NCBI GenBank assembly: GCA_965226435.1
Contig: CBDDCY010000010.1
Location: 124,001 to 188,000 of the forward strand
Direction of reading: 5' to 3'
DNA from: UBA6623 sp965226435
Lineage (GTDB): Bacteria; Acidobacteriota; Terriglobia; Bryobacterales; UBA6623
Length of the DNA stretch: 64,000 nt
The position numbers and the translations under genes are program-made. The number at the start of each line of letters is the position of its first letter. The first letter of the stretch is position 1. Of this stretch, positions 1 to 8,935 are shown piece by piece. Under the pieces are notes generated by a model. It was given only the letters and a program-made list of their open reading frames with translations, did not search any database and was not told the origin of the DNA.

Positions 1-1
1 G

Positions 2-346
2 GGACACGCACGCGAGCTGGCCGAGGGAAGCGATGTCGGACTCGAGATCGATCACCAAGCGGTCGCCTGGTTGCCCGGGGCGCTCGACTACGCCCAACAG
101 GGCACGTTCCCCGGAGGGCAGAAGAACAACCGCGCCTTCGCGGATTGCGCGGTGACCGTGGACCCGGACGTCCCCGCTGTGATCGAGGGGCTGCTTTACG
201 ATCCGCAAACTTCGGGCGGCATGCTGATCTCGGTCGCCCCGGAAGCCTCTCAGGGCTTATTGGCCGAGCTGGTGGAAGCGGGCGTTCCGGCCGCGAAGGT
301 CGGCGCCGTTGTCGCCCCGACCTCTTCGAAAATTCACGTTCTCTGA
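2..346 (+). CDS. selD: Selenophosphate synthetase SelD, C-terminal fragment
   Basis: Only the last 114 residues are present; the gene enters from the left edge in an open frame. SelD makes selenophosphate from selenide and ATP, the selenium donor for selenocysteine and selenouridine. The C-terminal PurM-like half carries the family signature LYDPQTSGGMLI, followed by the usual closing helix and strand (GVPAAKVGAV). The SelD catalytic N-terminus (Cys/Sec and Lys) lies outside the window and cannot be checked. The gene converges on purC, with a hairpin-rich gap between them. Identification is firm because of the DPQTSGG motif. Confidence 0.93.
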   Translation, partial: GHARELAEGSDVGLEIDHQAVAWLPGALDYAQQGTFPGGQKNNRAFADCAVTVDPDVPAVIEGLLYDPQTSGGMLISVAPEASQGLLAELVEAGVPAAKVGAVVAPTSSKIHVL

Positions 347-424
347 AAGATTTTCCGCATAACGCCGTACCCGGCCAGGTCCTGTTCACCTGGCCCCTGC
401 CGGCGACCGCGCACACCCGGTAGC

Positions 425-477
425 GACAAACACTCGTGTTTGTCCCAGCCACAGTGGAGACAAGCTCTCAGCTTGTC
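425..477. terminator. Two tandem hairpins between convergent selD and purC
   Basis: Two perfect palindromes sit side by side. The first, GACAAACACTCGTGTTTGTC at 425-444, has a 9-bp stem. The second at 459-477 has an 8-bp stem (GACAAGCT/AGCTTGTC) with a 3-base loop. Neither is followed by a long T run, so classical intrinsic termination is uncertain. Their position between two converging genes suits a bidirectional terminator or a REP-like repeat. Confidence 0.5.
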
Positions 478-516
478 TACCCCGCACAACCAACCCAGTT
501 GAAGAGCCGCCGCCCC

Positions 517-1416
517 CTACAGCTCTTCGCCCGTGATGGTGACGTAGGCCTCTTGATACTTCGCCGACGTGTTGGCGACGACTTCGGGCGGCAACACCGG
601 CCCCGGCGGCTGTTTGTTGAACTTGACCGATTCCAGATAATCGCGTACGTACTGCTTGTCGTAGGAGGGCTGGTCCCGCCCGGGCTGGTAGGTTTCGAGC
701 GGCCAATAGCGCGAGGAGTCGGGAGTCAAGACCTCGTCGCCCAAAACGATCTCGCCGTCCAACAAGCCGAACTCGAACTTAGTGTCCGCCAGCACCAACC
801 CGCGGGCGAGCGCATGTTGTTGTGCCCGCGAGTAGATATCCAACGTCAGGTCGCGCAACTTTTCGCAAAGTTCGGTCCCGACAATGTCGCGGGCCTGCTC
901 GAAACTGATGTTCTCGTCGTGGCCTTCTTCCGCTTTCGTCGCGGGGGTGAAGATCGGCTCCGGCAACAGCGCGTTCGAACGCAGCCCCGGCTGCAACTTG
1001 ATACCGCAGACCGTGCCCTGGGCCTGATATTCCTTCCACCCGGACCCGGCCAAGTACCCTCGGGCGACGCACTCGATCGGAAACATTTCGAGCTTCCTGA
1101 CGAGCATCGAGCGGCCTTCGAGTTGGTCGCGAAAGCGGTGTAGTTCCTCCGGGTATTCATCGACGTTGGCCGTGATGAAATGGGTTGGAATCACGTCTTT
1201 CAAGAAATCAAACCCATAGATGGAAAGCTTCGTGAGGACCTCGCCCTTGCGGGGTATCCCGTTGGGCAAGACGACGTCGAAGGCCGAAATTCGGTCCGAG
1301 GCGATGAAGAGAATGTTTTCTCCGGCCTGATAGACGTCGCGGACCTTGCCGCGAGCGACGAGCTCGACGCCGGGGAGATTGCTTTCGAGGAGGACAGAGG
1401 TTTCAGTTTCGGTCAT
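517..1416 (-). CDS. purC: Phosphoribosylaminoimidazole-succinocarboxamide synthase (SAICAR synthetase)
   Basis: PurC joins aspartate to CAIR with ATP to give SAICAR, a step of de novo purine synthesis in the cytoplasm. The 299-residue protein starts with the ligase fold motif GKVRDVYQAG and continues with SDRISAFDVVLPNGIPRKG, the ECVARGYLAGSGWKEY signature and the late LGDEVLTPDSSRYW segment. The length suits the longer (about 300 residue) PurC type found in many bacteria and yeast rather than the 240-residue E. coli type. It stands alone here, without other pur genes, and converges on selD. No key segment appears to be missing. Confidence 0.97.
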   Translation of the reverse strand: MTETETSVLLESNLPGVELVARGKVRDVYQAGENILFIASDRISAFDVVLPNGIPRKGEVLTKLSIYGFDFLKDVIPTHFITANVDEYPEELHRFRDQLEGRSMLVRKLEMFPIECVARGYLAGSGWKEYQAQGTVCGIKLQPGLRSNALLPEPIFTPATKAEEGHDENISFEQARDIVGTELCEKLRDLTLDIYSRAQQHALARGLVLADTKFEFGLLDGEIVLGDEVLTPDSSRYWPLETYQPGRDQPSYDKQYVRDYLESVKFNKQPPGPVLPPEVVANTSAKYQEAYVTITGEEL

Positions 1417-1543
1417 GCGTACTTTCTATTTGTACCGGGGTTAGTCCACGATCATACCGGCCTCCAAGGGACGGAGGCAAGATGACATCGGCGAACGGTC
1501 GACGGCTGAAGGGCTGCTGCCGGGACCAAGGGGGGTCCGCGGG

Positions 1544-1762
1544 TCACCCGTCAAGGCGCTTGAGCATCTCCTTCTTGGTCAATCCGAGTGTCTTGGCTAT
1601 ATTCAGAACGATCAGTTCCTTGAGGTCGCGCTTTTTGGGTATAACGACCGGCCGCGCCATTCCCGGCTTGGTCATGATGTAGTGGTCGCCTTTTTGGCGG
1701 GATAGGACACATCCCTCCGCCTCGCAAACCGTGACGAGTTCCTTCCAGTTAACCACGCGCAC
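1544..1762 (-). CDS. hicA: HicA-family mRNA interferase toxin
   Basis: This 72-residue protein fits the small double-stranded-RNA-binding-like HicA fold: an N-terminal helix (WKELVTVCEAEG), a short strand with the conserved KGDHYIMT segment that carries the proposed catalytic histidine, then VVIPKK and a C-terminal helix (GLTKKEMLKRL). HicA toxins cleave mRNA and are neutralised by HicB. The start overlaps the end of the upstream hicB-like gene by 14 bases, the tight coupling expected of a toxin-antitoxin operon. The order is antitoxin first. Confidence 0.85.
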   Translation of the reverse strand: MRVVNWKELVTVCEAEGCVLSRQKGDHYIMTKPGMARPVVIPKKRDLKELIVLNIAKTLGLTKKEMLKRLDG

Positions 1763-2165
1763 GGGCAGCGTTCCCTAGTTGCCGTGCAGCCAAAAAGGCG
1801 GGAATGATCCCCGCAATGTACTCAGACCCTTTATCGCGACCAAGGGAGAAGGAAACTTCCTCGGCAGCGGGCTCCGGCTGCGGACGCGTCACCACCCGGA
1901 CGGAGTCGCGATTCTCCGGTATTTCTTGGTCGGCCGGCACTTTGTTGAATCCGACTTCGGCCAGCGCCTCGTCAAGAACGCCCCGCTCAATGCATGACTC
2001 AAACCAAAGCTGTACAGCTTCTGTGAGAGACTCCATTGCCTTCTTCTTGGTTCGGGCCTGCGTCGCGACATCGATGCTGGGGCAACACACGACCCATTCT
2101 CGGCCGTCCCTCCGCATCCGAGTATCGAGCCTCACGCTGTAGCTTGTAATCTCTGATCGGGCCAT
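1749..2165 (-). CDS. hicB: HicB-family antitoxin
   Basis: The first 75 residues look like the partly degenerate RNase H fold of HicB: a strand SYSVRLDTRM, then WVVCCPSIDVATQARTKKKAMESLTEAVQLWFE, matching the usual 'pdl...aqG.T.eEA...l.eai' pattern. The remaining 60 residues are proline- and acid-rich and end in a helix; no DNA-binding domain is obvious. It likely neutralises the downstream HicA and represses the operon. AT-rich TATACTTATAAGG, read on the minus strand at 2197-2209, lies about 40 bases upstream of the start and may hold the -10 box. Protein length is 138 residues. Confidence 0.8.
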   Translation of the reverse strand: MARSEITSYSVRLDTRMRRDGREWVVCCPSIDVATQARTKKKAMESLTEAVQLWFESCIERGVLDEALAEVGFNKVPADQEIPENRDSVRVVTRPQPEPAAEEVSFSLGRDKGSEYIAGIIPAFLAARQLGNAARARG

Positions 2166-2341
2166 GTGGTAATCTCTTCGACGGAGGTCGCTCCTGCCTT
2201 ATAAGTATACGGCTGGGCGCAAGCCCGAGCCGTCGGACCTCCGCCTGCGTCGGCGCGCGGATTCAACCGGCTCGTCCTACCCGATCGGAGACCGGCTCAA
2301 GCCATCCACAAATCTCCGAACTGCGGGGACAGGGGTCCCGA

Positions 2342-4549
2342 TCATTGGAAATTGACGGTGACAGTGTTGGTAGTTTTGCCTTCTCCGGTAGTCGTGTCCG
2401 TCACGGTTAGAAGCAAACCGACCTCTCCAACCCCTTCAAAAACCATGGGGTCCAGCGGGCCGATGTTGATTTGATCGAGGCCCAAGAACTCGGGCTGAAT
2501 TGCCGCGCCGAGAACGGGAACACCCACGCCTCCCACGGTGGCGGTGATGGTTTCGTCGCCTAGTACACCCCGAATTCCGGTACCGAAAAGCAGCAGAAAG
2601 ACCCTGTCCTCACCGTCCCCGAGGTCAATTGGGACGGACTCTCGGGTATTCGGATCGAAAATGCGGTCCTCTTCAGAGCTACCATCGTTTCGGATGCGAA
2701 GGAAGCGCGCGGAGGCGACACCCCGGCCGGAACCGTCCGCGGAGAATAACCCCGGCCCCATTTTTTCGATCTCCGCTGTTCCGTGAAACGGTACGCCCGC
2801 AGAGCGATTCACGGTGACGTCGGCGGGCCCCAAGGCCGTTCCGGTCGGAATCTGCAGATTGATCTGGGTAGGATTGATGAAGAACAGCGACGCGGGCCGC
2901 GTGACGCCTGAACTGTCGGTGACATCCACACTCGTGTTCAGCAGTACATCAGGCACCCCCGCCCCCGCCGGAGCGTTCTTCGTGCCGGACGCGAGATTGA
3001 TGCCGAACAGCGTCGCAATCGATTCCGGGGCTACGGGATCGAGCGCGAAGCTCGCACCGTTGGTCATCGCGATCGGGACGGCGGCGTAAATGACGTTTAC
3101 CGCGCCCCGCGCCCCGTTTTCACCCGGCACGCCGATCGCAACGTCGTCACCGCCGTCGCCGTTGTAATCCGCGACGGCAAGGGCCGTGCCGTAGTTGTCG
3201 CCATCATCAGGCTTGCTGATGTCTTGCCGCCAAAGTTGGTTGCCTTCGTTGGTCAGATCATCCGCCGAGCCGTGGATGATATGGATCACTCCCTGGCCGT
3301 CATCTTCTCCCGGCGCGCCGATCGCCAAATCGGCGAAACCGTCAACGTTGAAATCGCCGGAACGAAGCTCCGCCCCGAAGGCGTTATTCGATTCGGCCTT
3401 ATCGAGAATGCCGTTGTCGCCTTGTCGCCAGCGCTGGTTACCCGCGCTTACGAGTCGACCGCTTGAACCATAGATCACGATCACCGAGCCGCCGTCTTCC
3501 CCGGGAAGCCCGACCGCCAGGTCGTCGAAGCCGTCCGCATTGTAGTCAGCGGCATCCACGGCGCTCCCGAAACGGTTGTTGCGCTCCGCTCCGCCGGTTA
3601 TGTCATCTTGCTGTTGCGACCAACGTTGGTTGCCGTTGCCGTTCAGACTATCGCTTGAGCCGTAGATGACATTGACGGCGCCGCGGCCGGAGTTTTCCCC
3701 AGGCACCCCCACGGCCAAATCGTCAAAGCCGTCGCCGTCGAAATCGCCCGCAACCAGGTCGTTTCCGAAAGCGTCATTGTCCTCGCGCTTGTCTTCTAAT
3801 CCATCATCGTTTTGTCGCCAGCGTTGGTTGCCGTTGCCGCTGAGACCGCCGCCGGATCCATAGATCACATTGACGACACCCTTATTGTTGTTTTCTCCGG
3901 GCACGCCCACCGCCAGGTCGTCAAAACCGTTGCCGTTGAAATCGCCCGCGGCCAGGGCAATCCCGAACAAGTCGCCCGGGTCGTCGTCGTCACGGATGTC
4001 GTCGCTGCCCTGACGCCAGCGTTTCGACCCGTTCCCGTTGAGGCCGTTCGCCGACCCGTTGATGACGAAAACGGCACCGCGAAAGCCGTTTTCTCCGGGA
4101 GCCCCCACGGCCAAATCGTCAAAGCCGTCGCCGTTGAAATCGCCGGCGGCCACCTTCAAGCCGAAGGAGTCTTCGCTTTCCGAATTATCGGGGACCCCGT
4201 CCTTGCCCTGCCGAAAGCGCTGGTTCCCTTGGCTCGTCAGTAAGTCGACCGAGCCGTAGATGACAATGACGGAGCCGCCGTCTTCGCCGGGCATCCCGAT
4301 CGCCAAGTCCGCAAAGCCGTCGTTGTTGAAATCACCGGCGTCGACGCTGCGTCCGAAGCGATTGCCACGCTCCGCCCCGCCGGTGATGTCGTCTTGCTCT
4401 TGCGAGAAGAACTGATTGTGGTCCGCCGTCAACTGCGCCGGAGTTGGCGGCGCCAACGCCATCGCGAGCAAGCATGCCGACAATGCGCGAAGGAGCAATG
4501 CGCGGAAAAGTGGAGAATGGCGGCAAGATGGAAAACGGACTTGTGGCAT
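2342..4549 (-). CDS. Secreted seven-bladed FG-GAP (integrin-like) protein with C-terminal TIGR03437 domain
   Basis: The ATG at 4549 was chosen because a GAGGATC ribosome site precedes it; an in-frame ATG at 4573 is possible. The product begins with basic residues and a hydrophobic signal segment ending PPTPAQ. Seven FG-GAP repeats follow, each with a Ca2+-loop of the type DFNGDGFDDLAVG and the sequence GENxxxGAVNVIYGS, enough to close one seven-bladed beta-propeller like the head of integrin alpha chains. The last 230 residues form the TIGR03437 domain, found mainly in Solibacter-type Acidobacteria (starts LFGINLASGT, ends TVTVNFQ). It is probably an exported binding or surface protein; its ligand is unknown. 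The DNA repeats are about 190 bases each. Confidence 0.85.
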   Translation of the reverse strand: MPQVRFPSCRHSPLFRALLLRALSACLLAMALAPPTPAQLTADHNQFFSQEQDDITGGAERGNRFGRSVDAGDFNNDGFADLAIGMPGEDGGSVIVIYGSVDLLTSQGNQRFRQGKDGVPDNSESEDSFGLKVAAGDFNGDGFDDLAVGAPGENGFRGAVFVINGSANGLNGNGSKRWRQGSDDIRDDDDPGDLFGIALAAGDFNGNGFDDLAVGVPGENNNKGVVNVIYGSGGGLSGNGNQRWRQNDDGLEDKREDNDAFGNDLVAGDFDGDGFDDLAVGVPGENSGRGAVNVIYGSSDSLNGNGNQRWSQQQDDITGGAERNNRFGSAVDAADYNADGFDDLAVGLPGEDGGSVIVIYGSSGRLVSAGNQRWRQGDNGILDKAESNNAFGAELRSGDFNVDGFADLAIGAPGEDDGQGVIHIIHGSADDLTNEGNQLWRQDISKPDDGDNYGTALAVADYNGDGGDDVAIGVPGENGARGAVNVIYAAVPIAMTNGASFALDPVAPESIATLFGINLASGTKNAPAGAGVPDVLLNTSVDVTDSSGVTRPASLFFINPTQINLQIPTGTALGPADVTVNRSAGVPFHGTAEIEKMGPGLFSADGSGRGVASARFLRIRNDGSSEEDRIFDPNTRESVPIDLGDGEDRVFLLLFGTGIRGVLGDETITATVGGVGVPVLGAAIQPEFLGLDQINIGPLDPMVFEGVGEVGLLLTVTDTTTGEGKTTNTVTVNFQ

Positions 4550-4680
4550 GAATTTGATCCTCGACGGAGCCATCTCATTTTCAACCGCCGACCCCCATCA
4601 GCGCAATGGGCTATTGACGGAATGGCTAATCAGTAACAATAGGGGCTCGGTTGCCGCCTCGCGCGGCTGCCTCGAGCCTC

Positions 4681-5582
4681 ATGCGGCGGATTCTTCTCAG
4701 CCTCCCCCGGGCCCTGCCGCTCCCTCTACTGCTTCTACTTCTTGTCTTCCCATGGTTTGGCGCCGTTGCCAAGGCGCAATTGCGGGATTGGCAGGTCCGC
4801 GGCCGGATGCAATATCGTGCCCTGCACGACAGCCGAAGCGGCGGCGAGGACGTATTGCGGCGGGCAAGACTTTGGACGAACGGCTTCGTCGCCCCCCATG
4901 TCAGCATGCGATTTCAGTACGACTTCGTCTCCGAACGCGTGCTTGATTCTTGGGTGGCCTATGAACCTTCGGCGGCCCTGGAAGTCCGGCTGGGCAGAGT
5001 TGGTTGCCGTTTACCGGCGACTTCACGACGGCGCCCTTCTTTCTCGATACGATCGACTTTTCGGCGGGATCGAGTCTGATGCCGCCGCGGGAAAGAGGTC
5101 TCTTCGTTCTCGGTGAGTACAAGGGCATGGAGTATAACGTCTCCGTCGTGAGGGGAAACGGATTTCATCCCGACGAGAATTCACATAAGGATGTCTTCGG
5201 CTTTATCAAGGTTCCCTTCCTGAGCGACAAGCTTCGGCTCGGCGTCGGGCATTATGAAGGCCGAGCGGGGTCCGACGAGCGTCTCACGATCGAACGTCGA
5301 ACGGTCGGTGATTTCGAAGCGCGCCCGCATCGCCGGTTGACGTTGAAAGGAGCTTATCTTCGAGGTATTGACGATCGACTGATCACCAACGCTCACTGGA
5401 TACGAGCCCTGGTCCACTTACGGAAGCGAGTCGACCTGATTGGGGAATACGATGCCTTCCTGCAAGGTCCCGCCACCAGCAAGTGGATCACGGCCGGAGT
5501 TAATTTCCATTTCCCCCTGCCGCGCTCGAACCTGAAAGTGCACTTTCGCCGCTTCACGACGCCGGTTCCCTACAGCGAGTGA
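4681..5582 (+). pseudogene. Outer-membrane porin (phosphate-selective porin O/P type), interrupted by a frameshift
   Basis: A clear signal peptide (MRRILLSLPRALPLPL to KAQ) is followed by beta-strand-rich sequence typical of OprP/OprO-like porins: LRDWQVRGRMQYRALH, FVAPHVSMRFQYDF, then after a frame change LPFTGDFTTAPFFLDTIDF, YKGMEYNVSVVRGNGF, and a terminal strand LKVHFRRFT. The first frame runs to 5079 and the second is open from about 5004 to 5582. One missing base near 5001-5003, for example GTTGG for GTTTGG, would restore a single reading frame of about 300 residues. It may be a real mutation or an assembly error. The gene precedes the UnbV and cytochrome genes on the same strand and is divergent from the FG-GAP gene. 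Confidence 0.7.
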
Positions 5583-5719
5583 AGATGCAGCTGCAGATCA
5601 TTGCTGAAATTCCCTGGAAGTAAACAGCAGTTGCGACCGGCGCTCGCGTTCTCCCATTTGCCTTGCCCCGCGGCCCTGAGCTTCGCCCGGCGGATCGGCT
5701 ACCATAAGAATCCACCGCC

Positions 5720-8700
5720 ATGAATGTTCGATATTTATCCGCCGCCGCTTTGATGCTTGCCTTCGGGATGATCGTGGTTGTCAGCGTTCCGCCCTCGGCC
5801 TTTCAGATGGACCCGGCCGCCGCCCTGAAGCTCCAAGAGTTGCGCAATCTCGGCAAGGCGATGTACGAAAACCCGGGCACGCAAACCCAGGCCGTCGACG
5901 CGCTGCGCCAAGCCGCTGAACTCAACCCGAACTCGGCGCAAGATCGCCTCAACTACGGCCTAGCCATGCTGCGCGCCGGTCAAGCCGACGAGGGCATTGT
6001 CGAAATCGAACGCGCCCGCGAACTCAACCCGAAGCTGCCGCACACCTATTTCAATCTGGGGATTGAGTTCAAGAAACGCAACAAGGTCGAACGGGCCGTC
6101 CGCGAGCTTGAGCAGATGGCGCGCTTGGTTCCCGACGAGCCGAAGACGCACTACAACCTCGGCGTGCTTTACAAGTTGCGGGAAGATCTTGATCGCGCCG
6201 TCGCATCGTTCGAGCGCACCATCGAACTCGGCCCCAATTTGGCGGCGCCGCATTTCCAGCTCTACAACACCCTGCGCCGTAGCGACCACGAACGCGCCCG
6301 CGAGCACCTGAACCGATTCCGCGAAATCAAGGAATTGACCGAGGGCGCGGCCGTCGGCGAAGACATCAATTGGAGTTTCTATTCGGAACTCCACGATCCG
6401 CCGGCCCCGGCCCCGCCGGCGAGGGAGGCCGACGAAATTCGGTTCCAAACCACGGGCGACGGAGCGGAACTCGGAGCCGCGCCGCTGGGGATGCTGCTGC
6501 TACCGGCCAACGCCGAAAACCCGCCCCGTGTTGTCGCTTGGTCCGGGCACGGCCTGCTGCTCGACGCGCCCGACGATCAATCGGTAGCGGTTCCCATCCT
6601 CGGCCTACGACACGCCGCCGCGGGCGACATGAATAACGACGGCCGTTCGGATCTCTGCCTGGCCGGTTCCGAAGGGGCAAGCCTGCTGCCGGGAGCAGCG
6701 GGCGACGCTCCTGCTTTCGGACCACCGCAAACTCTCGCCGCCGGCGATTTCAACGCTTGCCTATGGGTTGATTACGACCACGACTACGATCTCGACCTGC
6801 TGGCGGTCGGCTCCGATCAAGTCTTGCTCCGCAACAACGGCGACGGCACCTTCGCCGATGTGTCGGATTCCTTCCCCTTTGCCGAAGGCGTGGGCCTGAG
6901 CGCGACATGGCTCGAGCTGTGGGAGAACAACAGTTTCAACATCGTCGTGGCGTACACGGATAAAGTCGTCGTCTATGAAGACCGCAAGCTGGGCCTGTTC
7001 CGTCCTGAAACCGTTTCAGGCGCGACGCCGGGTGAAGGCCCCCTCACGCTCGAGGTTATCGACGCCGATCACGACGGCTTCTTGGACGTGGCGATAACCG
7101 GAACGACCGGAACGCGGCTTCTCCACAACGTCGACGGGCGGTTGCGAGCCGGCGCCACATTGCCCGCCGCCATGGCCTGGGCCGATTGGAGCAACCGGGG
7201 ATCTCTCGACGCCCTCTCAGCGGGCGGCGTGCTGCACAATCTCGGGCGATTTGAGTTCAAACCGACCGAAACCGCGGGCCTTCCCGAAAACCTCGCCTTC
7301 GCGACGGCCGCCGATTTCAACGGCGACGGCCAACCCGACCTGGCGGCCATTGACGGCTCAGGCAAACTCCACTACTTGACCAACGAAACCGACGCGGGCA
7401 ACAACTGGGTGACCCTGGGTTTCCACGGCGTCAAGAACAACATCCTGACCGAAGGCGCCCGCATCGAAGTCAAGGCCGGACGCATCTTCCGCAAAGCCGT
7501 CTATGCCGGCTATCCGCTCACCTTCGGTCTCGGCGGCGCGGAACGGATCGATACCGTCCGCATTACCTGGCCCAACGGCTTGATTCAAAACGAATCCGAA
7601 CAGGCGGTCAATCAGGCGCATAACTTCGAGGAGAAGCCGCGCCTGTCGGGATCGTGTCCGATGGTCTACACCTGGAACGGCGAGGAATTCGAGTTCATCA
7701 GCGAAGTGCTCGGTGTCGCTCCGCTCGGGGCCGGCGCGGGCGGCGGGCAATTCTTCTCGGTCGATCACGACGAGTACGTTTGGATTCGCGGCGAGCGCCT
7801 TAAACCACGCGGAGGCTTCTACAACGTCCGCATCACCGAGGAATTACGCGAAGTCGCCTACCTCGACCAGATCAAACTACTGGCCGTCGATCATCCGGCC
7901 GAGGTCGACGTTTTCACCAGCGAAAAGTTCAAGGGCCCGCCCTTCCCCGAGTTTCAGGTCTACGAAGTCCGCGAACGCACCTACCCCGTCGCCGCCGTCG
8001 ACGAACATGGCCATGACGTGCTCGACCGGGTTACGAAATTAGACCGGCGCTATGTCGACGACTTCCGCCGCAATTTCGCCAACCTCGCCGAGCACCACTC
8101 ACTGACCCTCGACTTCTCGGGCGCGAAAGGCGATTTGGTGTTGTTCCTGCACGGCTGGGTCGATTGGGCGGATGCAAGCCGCATCGTCGCCGGGTCTCAA
8201 AGCAAGTCGAATAACCTGCACATGCCCGTGCTCGAAGTCAAAGACCGCCATGGGCGCTGGGTGACCGCCGATCCGGATATGGGCCTGCCCGCCGGAGGCC
8301 CGCGCACGATCGCCCTCGATTTGAGCGGGAAGTTTCTCTCCGATTCGCGCGAAATGCGGATTTCCTCCAACATGGTCGTCTATTGGGATGAAGCGTTCGT
8401 GGCGCCGAAACAAACAGCACGGCGCGACAAGGGTCAAACCCGCCTCACCGAACTCCAACCCACTTCGGCGGTGATGGACTTCCGCGGCTTTTCTCAAGTC
8501 GTCCTTCATCCGAGCCGCCGTCAACCCGAAAGTTACATTTACGCCTCCGTCAGCCCGACGACATTGTGGAATCCCACCCCAGGCAACTACACCCGTTACG
8601 GCGACGTGCGGGAACTGTTGACAACCATCGACGATCGTTTCGCGATTCTCGGGGCGGGCGATGAAATCGACCTGCGCTTCGCGGCCGACCGGCTGCCCGA

Positions 8701-8935
8701 ACTGCCCGCCGGTTGGCGCCGCGATTTCTTGTTGATGGTCGACGGCTGGGCCAAAGAGAACGAGGCCAACACCGCTCTTGGAGACAGTGTGGAGCCCTTG
8801 CCCTTCCATGCCATGTCGGGCTACCCCTATGGCCGGGAAGAAAACTACCCCGACAGCGAGCTTCATCGGGCGTATCTGAGAGAATATAATGTGCGGCCCG
8901 CGCTTCGATTGATCCGGCCGCTTGTAGAACGGTGA
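5720..8935 (+). CDS. Exported TPR / FG-GAP (VCBS) / UnbV-ASPIC protein
   Basis: This 1071-residue protein starts with a membrane or signal segment (ALMLAFGMIVVVSV). At about 35-215 come four to five TPRs (for example YFNLGIEFKKRNKVERAVRE). At about 290-545 there are FG-GAP/VCBS propeller repeats with DMNNDGRSDLCLAG, DYDHDYDLDLLAV and DFNGDGQPDLAAI calcium loops. An ASPIC/UnbV domain follows at about 560-640 (WVTLGFHGVKNN, GARIEVKAG, TVRITWPNG), as in human CRTAC1. The last 430 residues begin CPMVYTWNGEEFEF; I do not recognise a named domain there. Its stop overlaps the start of the downstream multiheme cytochrome by four bases, so the two are translated together and probably act together in the envelope. 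Confidence 0.82.
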   Translation: MNVRYLSAAALMLAFGMIVVVSVPPSAFQMDPAAALKLQELRNLGKAMYENPGTQTQAVDALRQAAELNPNSAQDRLNYGLAMLRAGQADEGIVEIERARELNPKLPHTYFNLGIEFKKRNKVERAVRELEQMARLVPDEPKTHYNLGVLYKLREDLDRAVASFERTIELGPNLAAPHFQLYNTLRRSDHERAREHLNRFREIKELTEGAAVGEDINWSFYSELHDPPAPAPPAREADEIRFQTTGDGAELGAAPLGMLLLPANAENPPRVVAWSGHGLLLDAPDDQSVAVPILGLRHAAAGDMNNDGRSDLCLAGSEGASLLPGAAGDAPAFGPPQTLAAGDFNACLWVDYDHDYDLDLLAVGSDQVLLRNNGDGTFADVSDSFPFAEGVGLSATWLELWENNSFNIVVAYTDKVVVYEDRKLGLFRPETVSGATPGEGPLTLEVIDADHDGFLDVAITGTTGTRLLHNVDGRLRAGATLPAAMAWADWSNRGSLDALSAGGVLHNLGRFEFKPTETAGLPENLAFATAADFNGDGQPDLAAIDGSGKLHYLTNETDAGNNWVTLGFHGVKNNILTEGARIEVKAGRIFRKAVYAGYPLTFGLGGAERIDTVRITWPNGLIQNESEQAVNQAHNFEEKPRLSGSCPMVYTWNGEEFEFISEVLGVAPLGAGAGGGQFFSVDHDEYVWIRGERLKPRGGFYNVRITEELREVAYLDQIKLLAVDHPAEVDVFTSEKFKGPPFPEFQVYEVRERTYPVAAVDEHGHDVLDRVTKLDRRYVDDFRRNFANLAEHHSLTLDFSGAKGDLVLFLHGWVDWADASRIVAGSQSKSNNLHMPVLEVKDRHGRWVTADPDMGLPAGGPRTIALDLSGKFLSDSREMRISSNMVVYWDEAFVAPKQTARRDKGQTRLTELQPTSAVMDFRGFSQVVLHPSRRQPESYIYASVSPTTLWNPTPGNYTRYGDVRELLTTIDDRFAILGAGDEIDLRFAADRLPELPAGWRRDFLLMVDGWAKENEANTALGDSVEPLPFHAMSGYPYGREENYPDSELHRAYLREYNVRPALRLIRPLVER

